Source: Myrmaecium sp. VS I D KN 1
Taxonomy: Eukaryota > Ascomycota > Dothideomycetes > Valsariales > Valsariaceae
Direction of reading: 5' to 3'
Assembly (NCBI GenBank): GCA_019775845.1
Contig: JADQAV010000038.1
Location: 884,915-948,914 of the forward strand
Length of the DNA stretch: 64,000 bases
The position numbers and the translations under genes are program-made. Shown here in pieces: positions 43,031-54,209 of the stretch. Numbering within the stretch: the first letter of the stretch is position 1; each line of letters starts with the position of its first letter. The notes under the pieces are model-generated. The model saw nothing but the letters and a program-made list of their open reading frames with translations. It was not told the DNA's origin and ran no database searches.

Positions 43031-44781
43031 ATGGCGACCGCCGACAAGACTACCTCGACGCAAGAGCCGGCCAGGGATGGCAACGATGGCAAGAAGAAAA
43101 TCATCCTCAATGCCTTCGATATGTCCACGGTCGGACACTTGTCGCCTGGGCAGTGGAAGGTGAGTAGGAGCCCTTCATAGCACTCATCCAAGCAGATGTT
43201 GAACGCTCACCTACCCAACAGAACCCGAAAGACAGGTCGGCCACGAAACGCAAGCTGCAGTACTGGATCGACCTGGCGAAGCTCCTTGAGCGAGGCGGCA
43301 TCAACGCGCTGTTCCTGGCCGATACCTACGGCGGAACCGACACATATCAGAACAGCTTGGACGAGTGCATCCGCCGGGCGGCACAGTGGCCCATGACGGA
43401 TCCGACCATTGTACGCCCACGCGCCTTTCTAGAAAGAAACGCTACTGTACTGTACCTTCTGAGCTGACCCCCCTTGCCTTTCTCAGCCCATCTCCGCAAT
43501 GGCCGCGGTCACGAAGAATCTCGGCTTCGCCATCACGTCCAGCACCAGCTTCGAGCCGCCCTTCCTGTTAGCCAAACGCTTTTCCACCCTCGACCACCTC
43601 ACCAATGGTCGACTCGGCTGGAACATCGTGACGTCGTGGAAGAAGGCTGCCTTCAAAGCGATTGGGCTTGACAGCCCTATCGAACACGATGAGCGATACC
43701 GGCAGGCGGATGAATACCTCCGCGTTCTCTATAAGTGAGAGGGAACCCTCATACGCTGTAGCCACCTGGACATCCAGCTAATGCAGACTGCCCCTCCAGG
43801 CTTTGGGAAGGCTCCTGGGCCGACGACGCCATCATCGAGGACCGCGAAAACGACGCCTACATCGACCCAGCCAAAGTCCGAACGATCAACCACCACGGCA
43901 AATACTTCGACCTATCAACCCCACACATCGTCGACCCATCCCCGCAGCGGACGCCACTGCTCTTCCAAGCCGGCACCTCGCCCGCCGGCTCCCACTTCGG
44001 CGCCACCCACGCCGAAGCCATCTTCGTCTCCAGCCACTCCCCCGCCGTCCTGCGGCCGCGCATCGACCACATCCGCCAGCTCGCCGCCGAGGCCGGCCGC
44101 GACCCCCGCAGCATCAAGTTCTTCGCCACCCTCACCCCGATCCTCGGCCGCACGGACGAGGAGGCCCAGGAGAAACTCGCCGAGGCGCAAAAGTACGCCA
44201 GCACCGTCGGCGGCCTCGTTCTCGCCAGCGGATGGTCTGGCATCGACCTCTCCACCATCCCCCTCGATCAGACCATTACGCCCGAGGATAGCAAGGAGGT
44301 CCACAAGATCACCTCGCAGCTCGCGAGCCTCGCTAAGACGAGCGAGGACCTGCCCGCCTGGACGCCCCGGGTCATCGCGGAGAAGGCGGCGATCGGCGGC
44401 TTGGGCCCGGTGCCCGTGGGCAGCCCGGCGACCGTCGCCGATGAACTGGAGCGCTGGGTGCGCGAGGCGGATTTGGACGGCTTTAATATCGCGTACGTGA
44501 CAACGCCTGGTACATTTGAGGATGTGGTCGAGTTGTTGGTCCCGGAGCTGCGCCGAAGGGGTCTCTATTCTGATCCGCCTCCGGATGACGAGAAGTGGAC
44601 GTTGCGGGAGAGGGTGTATGGGAAGGGTCAGCGTGGTCTGAGGGATGATCATGTGGGGAGTCGGTATAAGTATGGTGTTTATCGGGAGGAGGAGCCGTTT
44701 GTGAAGGGTGAGCGGGAGGGAGGGGAGGTAGGGAAGGCAGGGGAGGGTGGAGATGTGAAGAAGACGGAGGGTGAGGTTTAA
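43031..44781 (+). CDS. FMN-dependent monooxygenase, NtaA/SnaA/DszA family
   Basis: Four exons, join(43031..43159,43222..43410,43487..43734,43800..44781), 515 residues; all junctions are GT-AG with consistent phase. Luciferase-like TIM barrel with family signatures: ILNAFDMSTVGHLSPGQW at the N-terminus, GGINALFLADTYGG, FAITSSTSFEPPFLLAKRFS, TNGRLGWNIVTSW, DERYRQADEYLRVLYKLWEG, PLLFQAGTSPAGSHFGATHAEAIFV. The charged 60-residue C-terminal tail is longer than usual. These enzymes use FMNH2 from a separate reductase to cleave C-N or C-S bonds, as in nitrilotriacetate, EDTA-like compounds, dibenzothiophene sulfone and pristinamycin. No reductase gene is next to it. Pairing with the ACS transporter suggests a nutrient or xenobiotic degradation unit. 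Confidence 0.93.
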
Positions 44782-44919
44782 AAGAAGGCGATGGCAATCA
44801 CGTCACGACTTATTTGAGCATTCGGCGATCCTAGAAGAACAAACAGGTACTCTCTCTCATTCCTATAACCTCAAAGCAGAGTATGATCCCAAGAACAACC
44901 TCACCCGTCCACTTCGCCC

Positions 44920-45752
44920 TTACCCCTCCCGTCTCATCAACGTCACCACCGAGCCCTCCCGATACTTCTCCGGAATCCCCTCACACCAACACTCCCCCAC
45001 ATCCTCAATCACCACCTGGAACTGCTCCAACACCCCATCCTCCATCAAATACTCCCCCAAATTCTCCCCCGCCCCAAACCCCTGCTCCTGAGTCGGCCTC
45101 GCCAAGCCCCTCAAGCAAAACGCCTCCCCGTCCGTCACCTGCCACGCCCTCGCCGACAACCGCTCCGCATGAAGAAACCGCACCCGCTCCAGCCCCGTCC
45201 CCCGCAGCAGCACCTCACACGACCGCTCCAAATACCGCGGCCAATGCGCCGTCCAACTCAGCGCGCCGGGCGCCGGATCCCGCGGCTCATCCCCCTCCGG
45301 CCGAGCCTCTTGGCTCAGCGTCGGCACGCACAGGGTGATCTCCCGCAGCGGCGGCAGCGGGACGGGCGGGAACCGCGGGAACCGGTAGTGACCCCAGCCG
45401 CCACGCTGGGCGGGGAGCGGCTCGTAGGCCGGGTCGCTGTAGGTGATGTGGCTGATGCGGCGGCTGCGGGTGCGCCAGATGGGCGTCTCGGTGTGTTGCC
45501 GCATCTCCCATTCGCAGCAGTGGATGATGAGGTGCAGGGTCGGGAGGTGGGGGAGTTCGGTGAGGGCTTCGCGGGAGATTTGGCGGGAGACGAGGAAGAG
45601 GGTGGGGGGAGGAGGAGGAGGGGGAAGCGTGGTGAGGAGGCGAGGGGGATGCTGATGTCGCGGGCGAAGATCTGGTTGTAGTTGGACAGGTAGAAGTTGT
45701 AGATCATGTTGCGGAGCTCCCGGGGGAGACAGAGGAAGGGTGAGTTTTCCAT
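44920..45752 (-). CDS. 2EXR-domain-type protein with apparent frameshift
   Basis: ATG at 45752 (MENSPFLCLPRELRNMIYNFYL) starts the LPxELRxxIY motif seen in fungal 2EXR/F-box-like proteins. After about 40-50 codons the coding frame moves by one base into the frame ending at 44920, which continues LFLVSRQISREALTELPHLP (the second motif, LxVSRQISxEA) and runs with good composition (ITLCVPTLS, WPRYLERSCEVLLRGTGLERV, LEQFQVVIEDVGECW). The switch lies in C-rich DNA at about 45610-45665, where I see no usable intron. Either one base is missing in the assembly or the gene is broken. About 277 residues if joined. Function of the family is unknown. Confidence 0.6.
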
Positions 45753-47325
45753 GTTGGTTGGTTTCGGGAAAAAGTTTGACGTGGAAGTAGCTGATAGGTA
45801 GGTGATTTTCGAAGGAGAATATGCGGATCGAGATAGACTTGATGTATAGCAAAGAGAAGTGGTGATTGTGATCGGGGTGTGGGTTTATAGAATGGATGTA
45901 TAGGGGACGATTGCCGTGATTTATATACCCACGCTCGGTGAGTTGTCCTGACCTCCTCTGGATGTGACTTGTACACTTAACTCCCGGGGGATAAGACGTA
46001 CAAGTGAACACAATGCGTGAAGTGTGACCGGCCGTCGGCGCGCAGGTAACGTGGACGAGCCTTACGTCGAAGTACAAGAGCCATTGTTACTTCGGGCTGT
46101 ATACGCATATATACAATGCGCGAAGTGACGACTGAGGCCGGGGCGAGCAGTTCAGCACAATGTGCATTGCGGCCCCATTGGATCCAGAGCTCTTGATAGT
46201 TGTTGACATAGGGTCAATACAAGCTCAGGAGGGAGGTTGAAGGATCGAAAGGGGCAACTTCCGGATCGGAAGTTGAAAGTTAGCAAGGGCACGGATGTTG
46301 ATTTGGAGATGCGGTGTACTTCTAGCGTGGACATTTCGAGTATGGCGTTTTGATTTCCCTCTGTATGTTTGCTTTGGACTGGAGTATCCCCTAGAAAATC
46401 GATCATGAAATGGTGCGGTTAGGTCGGAATAGTGGAGCATACATTCGCATTTTGATATTTACAGTTGCTCCGGCTCTCCAGTGATCTTACTGGAGTATTA
46501 TAAGGAAGCAATATTTCTGTCTGCTCTCCGGGCCTGGATACAGAGTCATGACATAGGTACCGTCCACGCGATGCTGACAGCAGAACGGTAGGAAGGCCAT
46601 CCCTTCAGTCCTAGGCTTGCGAAGGGGCTGGATATACACTGACATGAAAATGGTCGTCAGCAGAGTAAGTACCCCTCGCGAGGAGCCTGCTCCGGGGCTT
46701 TGATCGCGCTCTTATAAAGATCAAAGCTGCAGTGGCATGCTCAAAAGCATGACTACAGGAGCATCAACCTGCAGATGAATGCACGGTAGGTAGGTGGTAA
46801 ACAAGCCTCAGAGTATCCAGAGGACAAAAGCGGCCGATCAAAGTAGACAAGAAGCGGAAAACAGGCGTGGTTGGATCGTACACAACCACTGCCCGCCATG
46901 TGGCGTCGTTAAGGAGAAGTTAATTTCAAGAGAAAAGTAGATCGACAATCAGGCTGCTCCTACCTAAGCCCCGCGTTACATCCGTGAAGGCTGCTGTTTG
47001 ATGATTGCTACAGCAAACACGTAGGTATGACTAGTATGGCTTCAAAAGTCTTCGAGACACAAATTTTGAAAGCACGAGGTAGAAAGGAGTCAAGTGGCAG
47101 AGAAACAGGCCAAGCGCTGGAGGAAGCTCCTCCGATTCTACTTTCACGCCCGTTACGAAGCCGGGAGGTTGCAAGTCAGCTTCACAACCAGCAATAAGCA
47201 GTGCAAAAAGCAAAGAGACTGGGCCAGCATGACAAAAGGTGGAAACAACAAGGAGAGCGGCGTAAAAAGGGAAGGAAAGGAAAATCAAAAAAGCAAGAGA
47301 AACAACCCCCGAAGGCAAGGCTTAG
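45753..47325. other. Gene-free stretch with small hairpins
   Basis: Contains a perfect 9-bp inverted repeat (gctttgatc 46697-46705 / gatcaaagc 46719-46727) and, close by, catgct/agcatg. No coding region supported. Confidence 0.45.
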
Positions 47326-47443
47326 TACTAGGACCGAGACTTGAACTCGGGACCTTCTGTGTACAGCGGAACCGAAGCTCCGAAAAGGCCAGGAAACGAC
47401 CTCACTGTTAGACAGACGTGATAACCAACTACACCATCCCAGC
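47326..47443 (-). tRNA. tRNA-Val (AAC), with 44-base intron
   Basis: GCTGGGA pairs with TCCTAGT (two G-U), anticodon stem TCTGT/ACAGA, anticodon AAC at 47409-47407, intron 47362-47405. T arm CCGAGTTCAAGTCTCGG. Mature length is 74. Confidence 0.92.
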
Positions 47444-48052
47444 TGTGCCTTTGATGGGCCGGTTGATGTTAAAGCAACTGCTTGTTTGGTTAATATGGGC
47501 GGGAAGATTTGCATGTGGAGTTGTGGAGAACAAGCGGAAAATTCTGCTTGCACGGGTCCGGGGCAGCTAGCTCGGCGTGCCTGTCAGCCTTGCAGGGAGG
47601 ATCGGGATCGACAGTCCTTGCTGGGCAGATCGGACTCTTTTCTTGAGCTGTGAATGATGGACGGACGGATGGAAAGTATCGGTTTCAGTTCTGGGGCAAG
47701 AGTATTTTGTACCCTTCTCTCGTATGCATCGTCTTCATCGCTCGTGATCCATACTTTCAGTATCAACTCCCTCTGCTCATCGAAATGGTTACGGAAAAAC
47801 CCTAAGATCAGGGAGCTAGCCAGTCCCCTCTCCCCTCTCCTCTCTCACCCATACCACTCTGAATCACTCGCCGGCGATATCCCTAAGCCCCTTCAACCAT
47901 CAGTAAAGAAGAAGAACACTCACGTTCTCCACAGCCTCCCTTCAAAGCTCACAAACCAACCCTCCCTCCTTTCCTCTCCTCCCCTTCCTCCCACAATCTC
48001 CGCTAATATAAACCTACTTTTTCTCTACCTCACATCAATCAGATCCACACCA
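47444..48052. other. Spacer between tRNA genes
   Basis: Nothing recognised. Confidence 0.5.
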
Positions 48053-48161
48053 GCATTGGTGGTTTAGTGGTAAAATCTGCCGTTGCCACTCATCTCTTCC
48101 CTTCCGAAGAGATCAAGGACACAACTTCGGCAGGCCCCGGGTTCGATTCCCGGCCGATGCA
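48053..48161 (+). tRNA. tRNA-Gly (GCC), with 38-base intron
   Basis: GCATTGG pairs with CCGATGC, anticodon stem TGCCG/CGGCA, anticodon GCC at 48085-48087, intron 48089-48126. T arm CCGGGTTCGATTCCCGG. Mature length is 71. A long T run follows near 48207. Confidence 0.95.
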
Positions 48162-48469
48162 TTGTGATTGCTACATCCAGCTTGTAATAAATAAGTCGAG
48201 TAGTCTTTTTTTTTGTTTTGTTGGCGTTGTGGGTTCTGTGTGGGATGGGGAATTTTTTGGGGGTTGTGGAGATTATCCGTAGACTGTGTGGCACTTTGGT
48301 GGCGAATGGGGGCTTGGCGGAAATTTGATTGGGGGAGGGGCTTCGTCTCTGATTGTGGCGCGGTCGGGCAGGCGTTACCTAACTGTACGCATGGTGACAC
48401 TTCTTTCCTTACTTATTGTATTAAGAACTTAGGAAAACGGACACGCCCAGAAAGAAAAAAACCATAAGG

Positions 48470-48660
48470 TATAGACACGAACTCGCGCATCAACAGCCCG
48501 ACTGTACGTACACCCGCCAGCGCGAGTTGTCGCGTGCCGAGAGAAGGGCGTTCCGATATCTCCGCCACTGAGATCCTGTGCGATCCAAGCCGTGTGAGCT
48601 TTCAAGCATTTAGCTCACACGAAATCAAAAAAAAGAAAAAAAAAAAAAAAAAAAACAGGA
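48470..48660 (-). repeat. tRNA-like relic with hairpin and adenine run (possible SINE remnant)
   Basis: On the minus strand, GATGCGCGAGTTCGTGTC (about 48475-48495) resembles the variable/T-arm part of the tRNA-Leu at 36817, but the T stem no longer pairs. A 10-bp perfect hairpin, cgtgtgagct (48591-48600) / agctcacacg (48612-48621), is followed on the plus strand by an A-rich run to about 48657. A pol III-derived repeat or a dead tRNA gene would both fit. Confidence 0.35.
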
Positions 48661-48719
48661 GGAAAAGCGGACTGCGTTTAAGTTGGGCGAACGAAGAAAA
48701 AGGATATACGTAGGTACGC

Positions 48720-49010
48720 AGATTACACGTCCGGTAAAATAAGGAACGAGCGTAGCTATACTATAATAACTAAAGGCTTCTTTTAGAAGAGACGAGGATA
48801 ATATAATAATATATTATAGCTCTTATCGGGATTAGTAAATATAGTAGTAATCTTACTTCTTATTAATCCGGCGAGGAAAAGATATAGTACCCGAGCGAAG
48901 TGCCTAAGAGGTATATATAATAACGATAGGGTGGAGAGGTTAAGGAGGTTAAATTAAATAGAGGAATAGTAAGATCAGAGTAATGTAAGTTATGTACTAG
49001 TATTGTATAC
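48720..49010. repeat. Small RIP-like AT-rich patch
   Basis: TA-rich, CpA/TpG-poor sequence like the large block at 7-15 kb but only about 300 bp. Probably a transposon fragment inserted near the tRNA genes. No coding frame. Confidence 0.55.
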
Positions 49011-49451
49011 AGTAGCAACCTAGCGGACTGAGTACGATCCACTTCTCGTCCACAACTGACGATCAGAACGCGCGGTATTCATGAGCTTCATCCCATGAAA
49101 ATATGCTATTGAATTTCCCCGGTCCCCAGGCGAGGGGAAAGACAAGGGGTAAAAGGAGGGAAAGGAGATCATGAGAATCGTCGAAGGCAAGAGAGAATAG
49201 ACCCGATTGAAAGAAAGAGGAGAAAATGAAAGGGTAACATCATCCCGAGAGGATGACGAAGGAAAAAGGAAAGAGCAAAAGCAGAAAGATGACGATGATG
49301 AAAGAAAAGGGGACGGAGGTTCTTCCCCAAACCCAGCAAGCCTCACGACAGTCTGTCCTCGTCGACTCCAGCAGTCATTCCACGCAAGCATCGCACCCAT
49401 CTTCACTTCCATCCTCAGGGTGGTGCCCATCATGCGATTCCTGCGTCAATT

Positions 49452-50626
49452 TCACTCCCTCCACACCTCCGGCCCTCCGACCAGCCCTCCATGGCCCCTG
49501 CCATCAACCGCAGCCGTCGTCGCCGCACCAGCACCAACACCAGCACCAGCCCCCGCAACCGGCCCAGCAACCGCACTCTCCAACCCCTCCGTGACCCTCC
49601 TCACCGCCTCCCGCGCCCGCTCCTCATCCTCATCCTCCCCATCAACCTCATCCCGATACTCCCCCTCCACATCCACAAACCCACTATCCCTCCACCCAAT
49701 CCTCCTTTCCCCACTGACCGCCTTCTTACCCCCTTCCCCCCTCCACAACCGAAAGTATCGCACCGCAACTCCGCCATACCCCACCGCAACCCCCCACACC
49801 CACACCCCCGCCACGACCGCCAGCAGCAGCCCCGCCGCCCGCCGCTCCTCGCGACTCCACGGGCCCGCGCACGCCGACACCGCACCCACGGCGCGCCGCA
49901 CGCACGCGTCCACCGGCACGTCCTTAGCCGGAAACGGCCAGGCGCGGTCGAGCGGGCTGTGGAAGCCGCAGCAGCGGAGCGCGTCCTGGATGCGGCGGAT
50001 GGCGGCCGCGTCCTTGCGGTGGAAGAGCGTTTGCCAGCGCGTTTGCAGGCCGCAGTCTTGGTCGCGGAGGTGCGTGCCGGCGAGCGTGGCGAGGGCGGTG
50101 GAGAGGATGGTGAGGGTGAGGAGGGTGAGTTGGGCGGGGAGGGGAGGTGTTGTTGTTGTTGTTGTTGTTGTTCGCCTGGAGGTGGTGTTGACGGGGAGGC
50201 GGATGGCGGGCTGACGCTGGTTGAGATGCTGGGTGGCGAGTTGGAGAAGGAGTGCGGAGAAGAGGGGGAGCGCGGTGACGAGGGCGGGGAGGGCCCGGTG
50301 GATGGGTAGGGAGAGGGTGGTCGTCAGTGAGAGGGCGTATCTGGTGGAGGTGAGGTTAGCCGCTGGCTTGGCGGTTGAAAGGGTGTGGATGTGTGAGTGA
50401 GGATGGAAGGTCTTCGGTTGGAGGGTAGGCTGAAGGGTTCGTAGAGACTTACGCCGCGAGCGTAGTGAGCACGAGGAGGTACTATTGTTCGCACAGTTAG
50501 TCGATGGTCTTGAGGTTGTTATGATGGTGTGAGAGGAAACGCGACTGGGTGACGCGTGCGTGGGGAGAAGAAGGGCGGACGTACCACGAGGCTGAGCAGC
50601 TTGAAGATGAGAGGAACGTTCGCCAT
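49452..50626 (-). CDS. Tetraspanin (fungal Tsp3-like)
   Basis: Three exons, complement(join(49452..50340,50453..50481,50585..50626)), 319 residues. Exon 1 encodes MANVPLIFKLLSLV, exon 2 only YLLVLTTLA plus two bases, and exon 3 the rest; phases are 0 and 2, with CTAAC branch points. The four membrane helices are TM1 across exons 1-2, YALSLTTTLSL / ALPALVTALPLFSALLLQL, LTLLTLTILSTALATLAG, and AAGLLLAVVAGVWVWGVAVGY. The large extracellular loop carries the tetraspanin CCG signature in RCCGFHSPLDRAWPF and further Cys residues. A Thr run comes from an ACA repeat (about 50149-50172). Tetraspanins organise plasma-membrane complexes; in plant pathogens one is needed for appressorium penetration. The C-terminal tail is acidic, then Ala/Gly-rich. 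Confidence 0.85.
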
Positions 50627-53335
50627 CGCAGCGACACGGTAGCAGCTGGACGCTGCGAAAGTTGAAAGTGGATGGTTGAGGATGCGTATATCCTCACTGA
50701 TGTCGCAAGAAGACGTTGAAGAAGGGAAGGTGGTCGTGTTGACGAGAGGGAGAAGGGAAAGGGCGGGGTTGACGTCGTGGGTGCGATCGGCGGCGACCCT
50801 GAGAAGCTGGGGGGAACCTGGAACCCTGTTTCAGGTGGATGACATCAGCAAGTAAACACGCGATCGTGTTCATAACAATCGAGGTTATCCTCCCTTATGA
50901 ATTATAGTATTTAGTACTCCTGCTGCAGCGAGAAGACAGAGCTGTAACGTGCTTGATGTGTAAGATCGTGTATGGTAAGTGTGATCGGTACTGATTCCGC
51001 AATGGATACACGTTGATGACGGTGATTGCGCGCAGCAGTTCTGGTTGCCTGACCGCCTTGCGGGGAACGGTTCGTGAGCATCAGGTCGTATCAGGAGCTC
51101 CCGCGATGCGACCAGCCACTCAGAGCAGGCGCAATGCGAATGGGGTAATGTCGGTGAATGCGGTCCCCATCGTTGAACAACAAGCCATTTATTGCCCGAA
51201 TCAGCAGATCGTCAGATAAATCGAGCCAGGCCGCTAGGAACTGCTGTTCACCATCCTCCACTTCCACCGTCAAGGGATAGGAATGGAGAAGGTCTTGGAG
51301 ATGTTTGTCCAGACAAACTAAAAAGTTTTATGAAGGTTCCGTAGGAGGAGTCGTCCCTTTATCTTTCTACTTTATCACTTTCGTCGCTCTCTTAAAGCCT
51401 GGCAACGGCGCATTACCCCAAGAACCCGCTGCCAGTCGCAGGTTCCAGTTCTCATACCGAGGACTTCAGTTCCTGCGAGGTACAGTGATACACCCCCGCC
51501 AGATACAGCGATCTGTGCGGATTATACTCCGTCCATGCTGCCAGACCCGCGCCATACTTCTGCACCTGCACTATCCTCAGGATAGCACCATCAGGAGATG
51601 ACGATGTACTGCCGACTCCATCTCTGCCATCAGTATCCAGTATCTTTTATCACCTCTACACCCGGTATGTCGGCGACATTGATTATACTCGCTAGTAGCG
51701 CTAAGAGCCGCGTACATATGTATGACGCGGGAGTTGGAACAGCCCGGTAGCCAGTTACCTGGACATTTTCAAGACCCACACCTTTACAAATCGCGTCCGC
51801 GTCCTCCAGAAGGCCGTCGCGCAGCATGACAGCCTAGGTATTCTCGAGCTGATCAAAGTTATATCCGTCGAAGTGAACTGGACGCTGGTAGACACAGCGA
51901 AGCAACCACGCAACCCCCCTCCCCGGGAAGTCTTCCACACCTAAGTAAGTACCTCGGGTGGGACGTCGATCGCGGACGACCGCTGCTCTTAAAGCTGGGG
52001 CGCGCAGCAGCTGATCCGGGACCCCTCGCAGTTGTCGGCTGGGCACCCCCCCCCCCCCCCTTTCGTCTGCTACCTACCTGGACTATGCGTACTGTACTGT
52101 GTAAGACGCGCAGCAGTCGCTGGAGGAATATCGGGGTCAATTATATATGTAGCGTGTGTGACGGCGGCCGCGAGCCGAGTTGTTTCCGATCGGGAGGTAG
52201 GTTACAGGACTTTCGTTGGTCGCGGTTGGTTTGAACCTGAAGGTCTAATCAAGGCAGTAGCTGGACTGCTTTGAGTTGAGAGACCACCAGTCTGCGGTAC
52301 GTCTCAGCGCCGTGCGGTGGAATCGTCGGATACTGCAGTGGATACGCTTTGGATGAATGAGAAAATCGCATGAAATCGCGAAGACTTCATCATTAAGAAT
52401 CGCTAAGGAGTTACTGACGTATGATCAGTGACCTTATGTTTTGGATCACGTGTTGCCAAGTTCCCATATTAACAACCCTCCCTCTGATCCAAAACTTTTG
52501 GGTGCAAATTGTAGGCATGTCGGGACAAACAGGGGGGCTGTTCCCAATGAAAGGCTTCACAGCCATGACCTTCGGAATATCTCTCCCCGGTAGGAGGCGT
52601 GGACCTATTGCAGGGAGGCTTATCTTCTTTTACGGCCGCTCATCTACACTGGTCACTCTTCTAAGGAGAGCAAATCGACCAGATCAGCCTCTGAGAAGTG
52701 CGGTCTCTCCGGTAAATGCAGGTCAAACACCCTGTGCGCAAAGAAGCACAATAATATAGCAGTCGCTTCTTAAATAAACCTATCCGGGCGCTAAGACACC
52801 TTTAAACATCCAAAAAGTCCCCCGGGCATACCTTTCCTGCGAGGTTGGTCGTGTACTAAATACTGGAACTATTTATCTTGGTGGGTAGGTGTGTGTAGTA
52901 TTGAAGCTGAATGGAATGGCGGATGTAGGTAGGTACCTAGGTATGCTAGACGGTCTGGTCTTGTTCAGATTCTTCCGATCGCTGAGGAGCTGGGTTTCGT
53001 TCGATGCGTCTGGTAAGGATAACGTAAAGCGATACGTAAGCAGCATGTGAGGTTCTCTCTTCGTCTTTGGACTCAATATGGCTTTCGAGAAATAAAGAAA
53101 ATATGAAAGAAAAAGGAAAGAAAAAAATATGTACATCGTTGAAAGTCATATCCTCGTCCGAGCGTTGAAACCAAGAACCACCAAAGCGACAAAGAAATCC
53201 TCCTTTACTATTCCGCGTTTCCTTTTTTTCTTCTTTCTTTCCTCGAGTGCTCATGACTGCTGCCGTGTTGGAAATTCATTCATGCATCCATTCAACTACA
53301 TCCATCCATCCACCGTTGCTCATCACGTTACCGAC
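50627..53335. other. Long gene-free stretch
   Basis: 2.7 kb without a convincing gene. Includes a 15-base C run at 52046-52060 and a tacctaggta-type motif near 52930. Short frames lack domains. Confidence 0.5.
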
Positions 53336-54209
53336 TCACAACAGACCACCAGCAACCCACACCATCGCCGACAGAACCGCCGCGCTGGCGACGCTGAAAC
53401 GGGACACGCCGAACAGGGCCATGGCATCCGAGGTCGAGGTGCTGGACACGGACGCGGTGGCCGCGCTGGCGGCGCTGCTGCTGCTGGAGGACGGATACGT
53501 AATCGTCGTGTTCTCGATGCTCACGTTGAAGCACGGAATCGTCTCGGTGAACTCGCTCGCCTTGACGAAGGTGATGTCGGCGCAGGCGTAGAAAGTCTGG
53601 TTCTGGTCGGTGTCGAAGTCGGACACGTACACCAGCTGGATGGTGGCGTTGCTGCCCTCGGCCGCGTCCGAGGGCGCCGTCACCGGCAGGCAGAGGTGGC
53701 CCGGGTACATCTCCGTCACGTTGGTCGAGATGAGGTTGGTGAAGTCGGAGTTTTTGGTGGGGTCTAGGTAAGTGGGGGGGGGTTTCGCATCGTCAGCAAA
53801 GGGTGACTTGGTTATGTATGTAGAGGTAGGTGGTGATGGGTTCGGGGATCGCGCTTACCGTTTTCGACGGCGATGTTGACGTCGAGGCTCCAGGAGTCGT
53901 CCTGCGCGACGAGGGCGACGGATCCACCGGCTGTGGTTGGATGGACGTGTTAGTATACGATTATTATCCTTTTGTTCCTTCAACGCGCATGCAGCAAAGA
54001 CAAGACGTACTCAGAGGGAACTCAGTGCGGTTCCCGACACCAGCCGACGAACCGCACGGAGCGGTGTTATCCTCGTTGGCGCTCCAGGTCCGGTCAGTCG
54101 GCCACAGGAAGGCGGCGGGCCCCATGTCTCCCGAAGCCTCGGCGGCGAGCGCCACGGGCGCGACCATGGCCAACGAGCCCAGAAGGTATTGTGTAGCGGC
54201 GAAACGCAT
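53336..54209 (-). CDS. GPI-anchored X325 / Bim1-like copper-protein family member
   Basis: complement(join(53336..53763,53859..53930,54011..54209)), 232 residues; introns GTAC..CAG and GTAAG..TAG, both phase 1. Signal peptide MRFAATQYLLGSLAMVAPVALA, then the family order WPTDRTWSANEDNTAPCGS, GVGNRTEFPLTGGSVALVAQ, an edge Trp (DDSWSLDVNIAVEN), TNVTEMYPGHLCLPV, TIQLVYVSD and YACADITFV. A Ser/Ala linker and a hydrophobic C-terminus (VASAAVLSAMVWVAGGLL) indicate GPI anchoring. The LPMO-like X325 family includes the copper-acquisition factor Bim1, whose copper is bound by an N-terminal His. Here the predicted mature end is AEASGDMG, with no His, so copper binding may be lost or different. TATAAAA at 54336-54330, about 121 bp upstream. 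Confidence 0.85.

Noticed and set aside
52046-52060. 15-base C run as a functional element
   Set aside because: Homopolymer in gene-free DNA; no associated structure, and length may be inaccurate.
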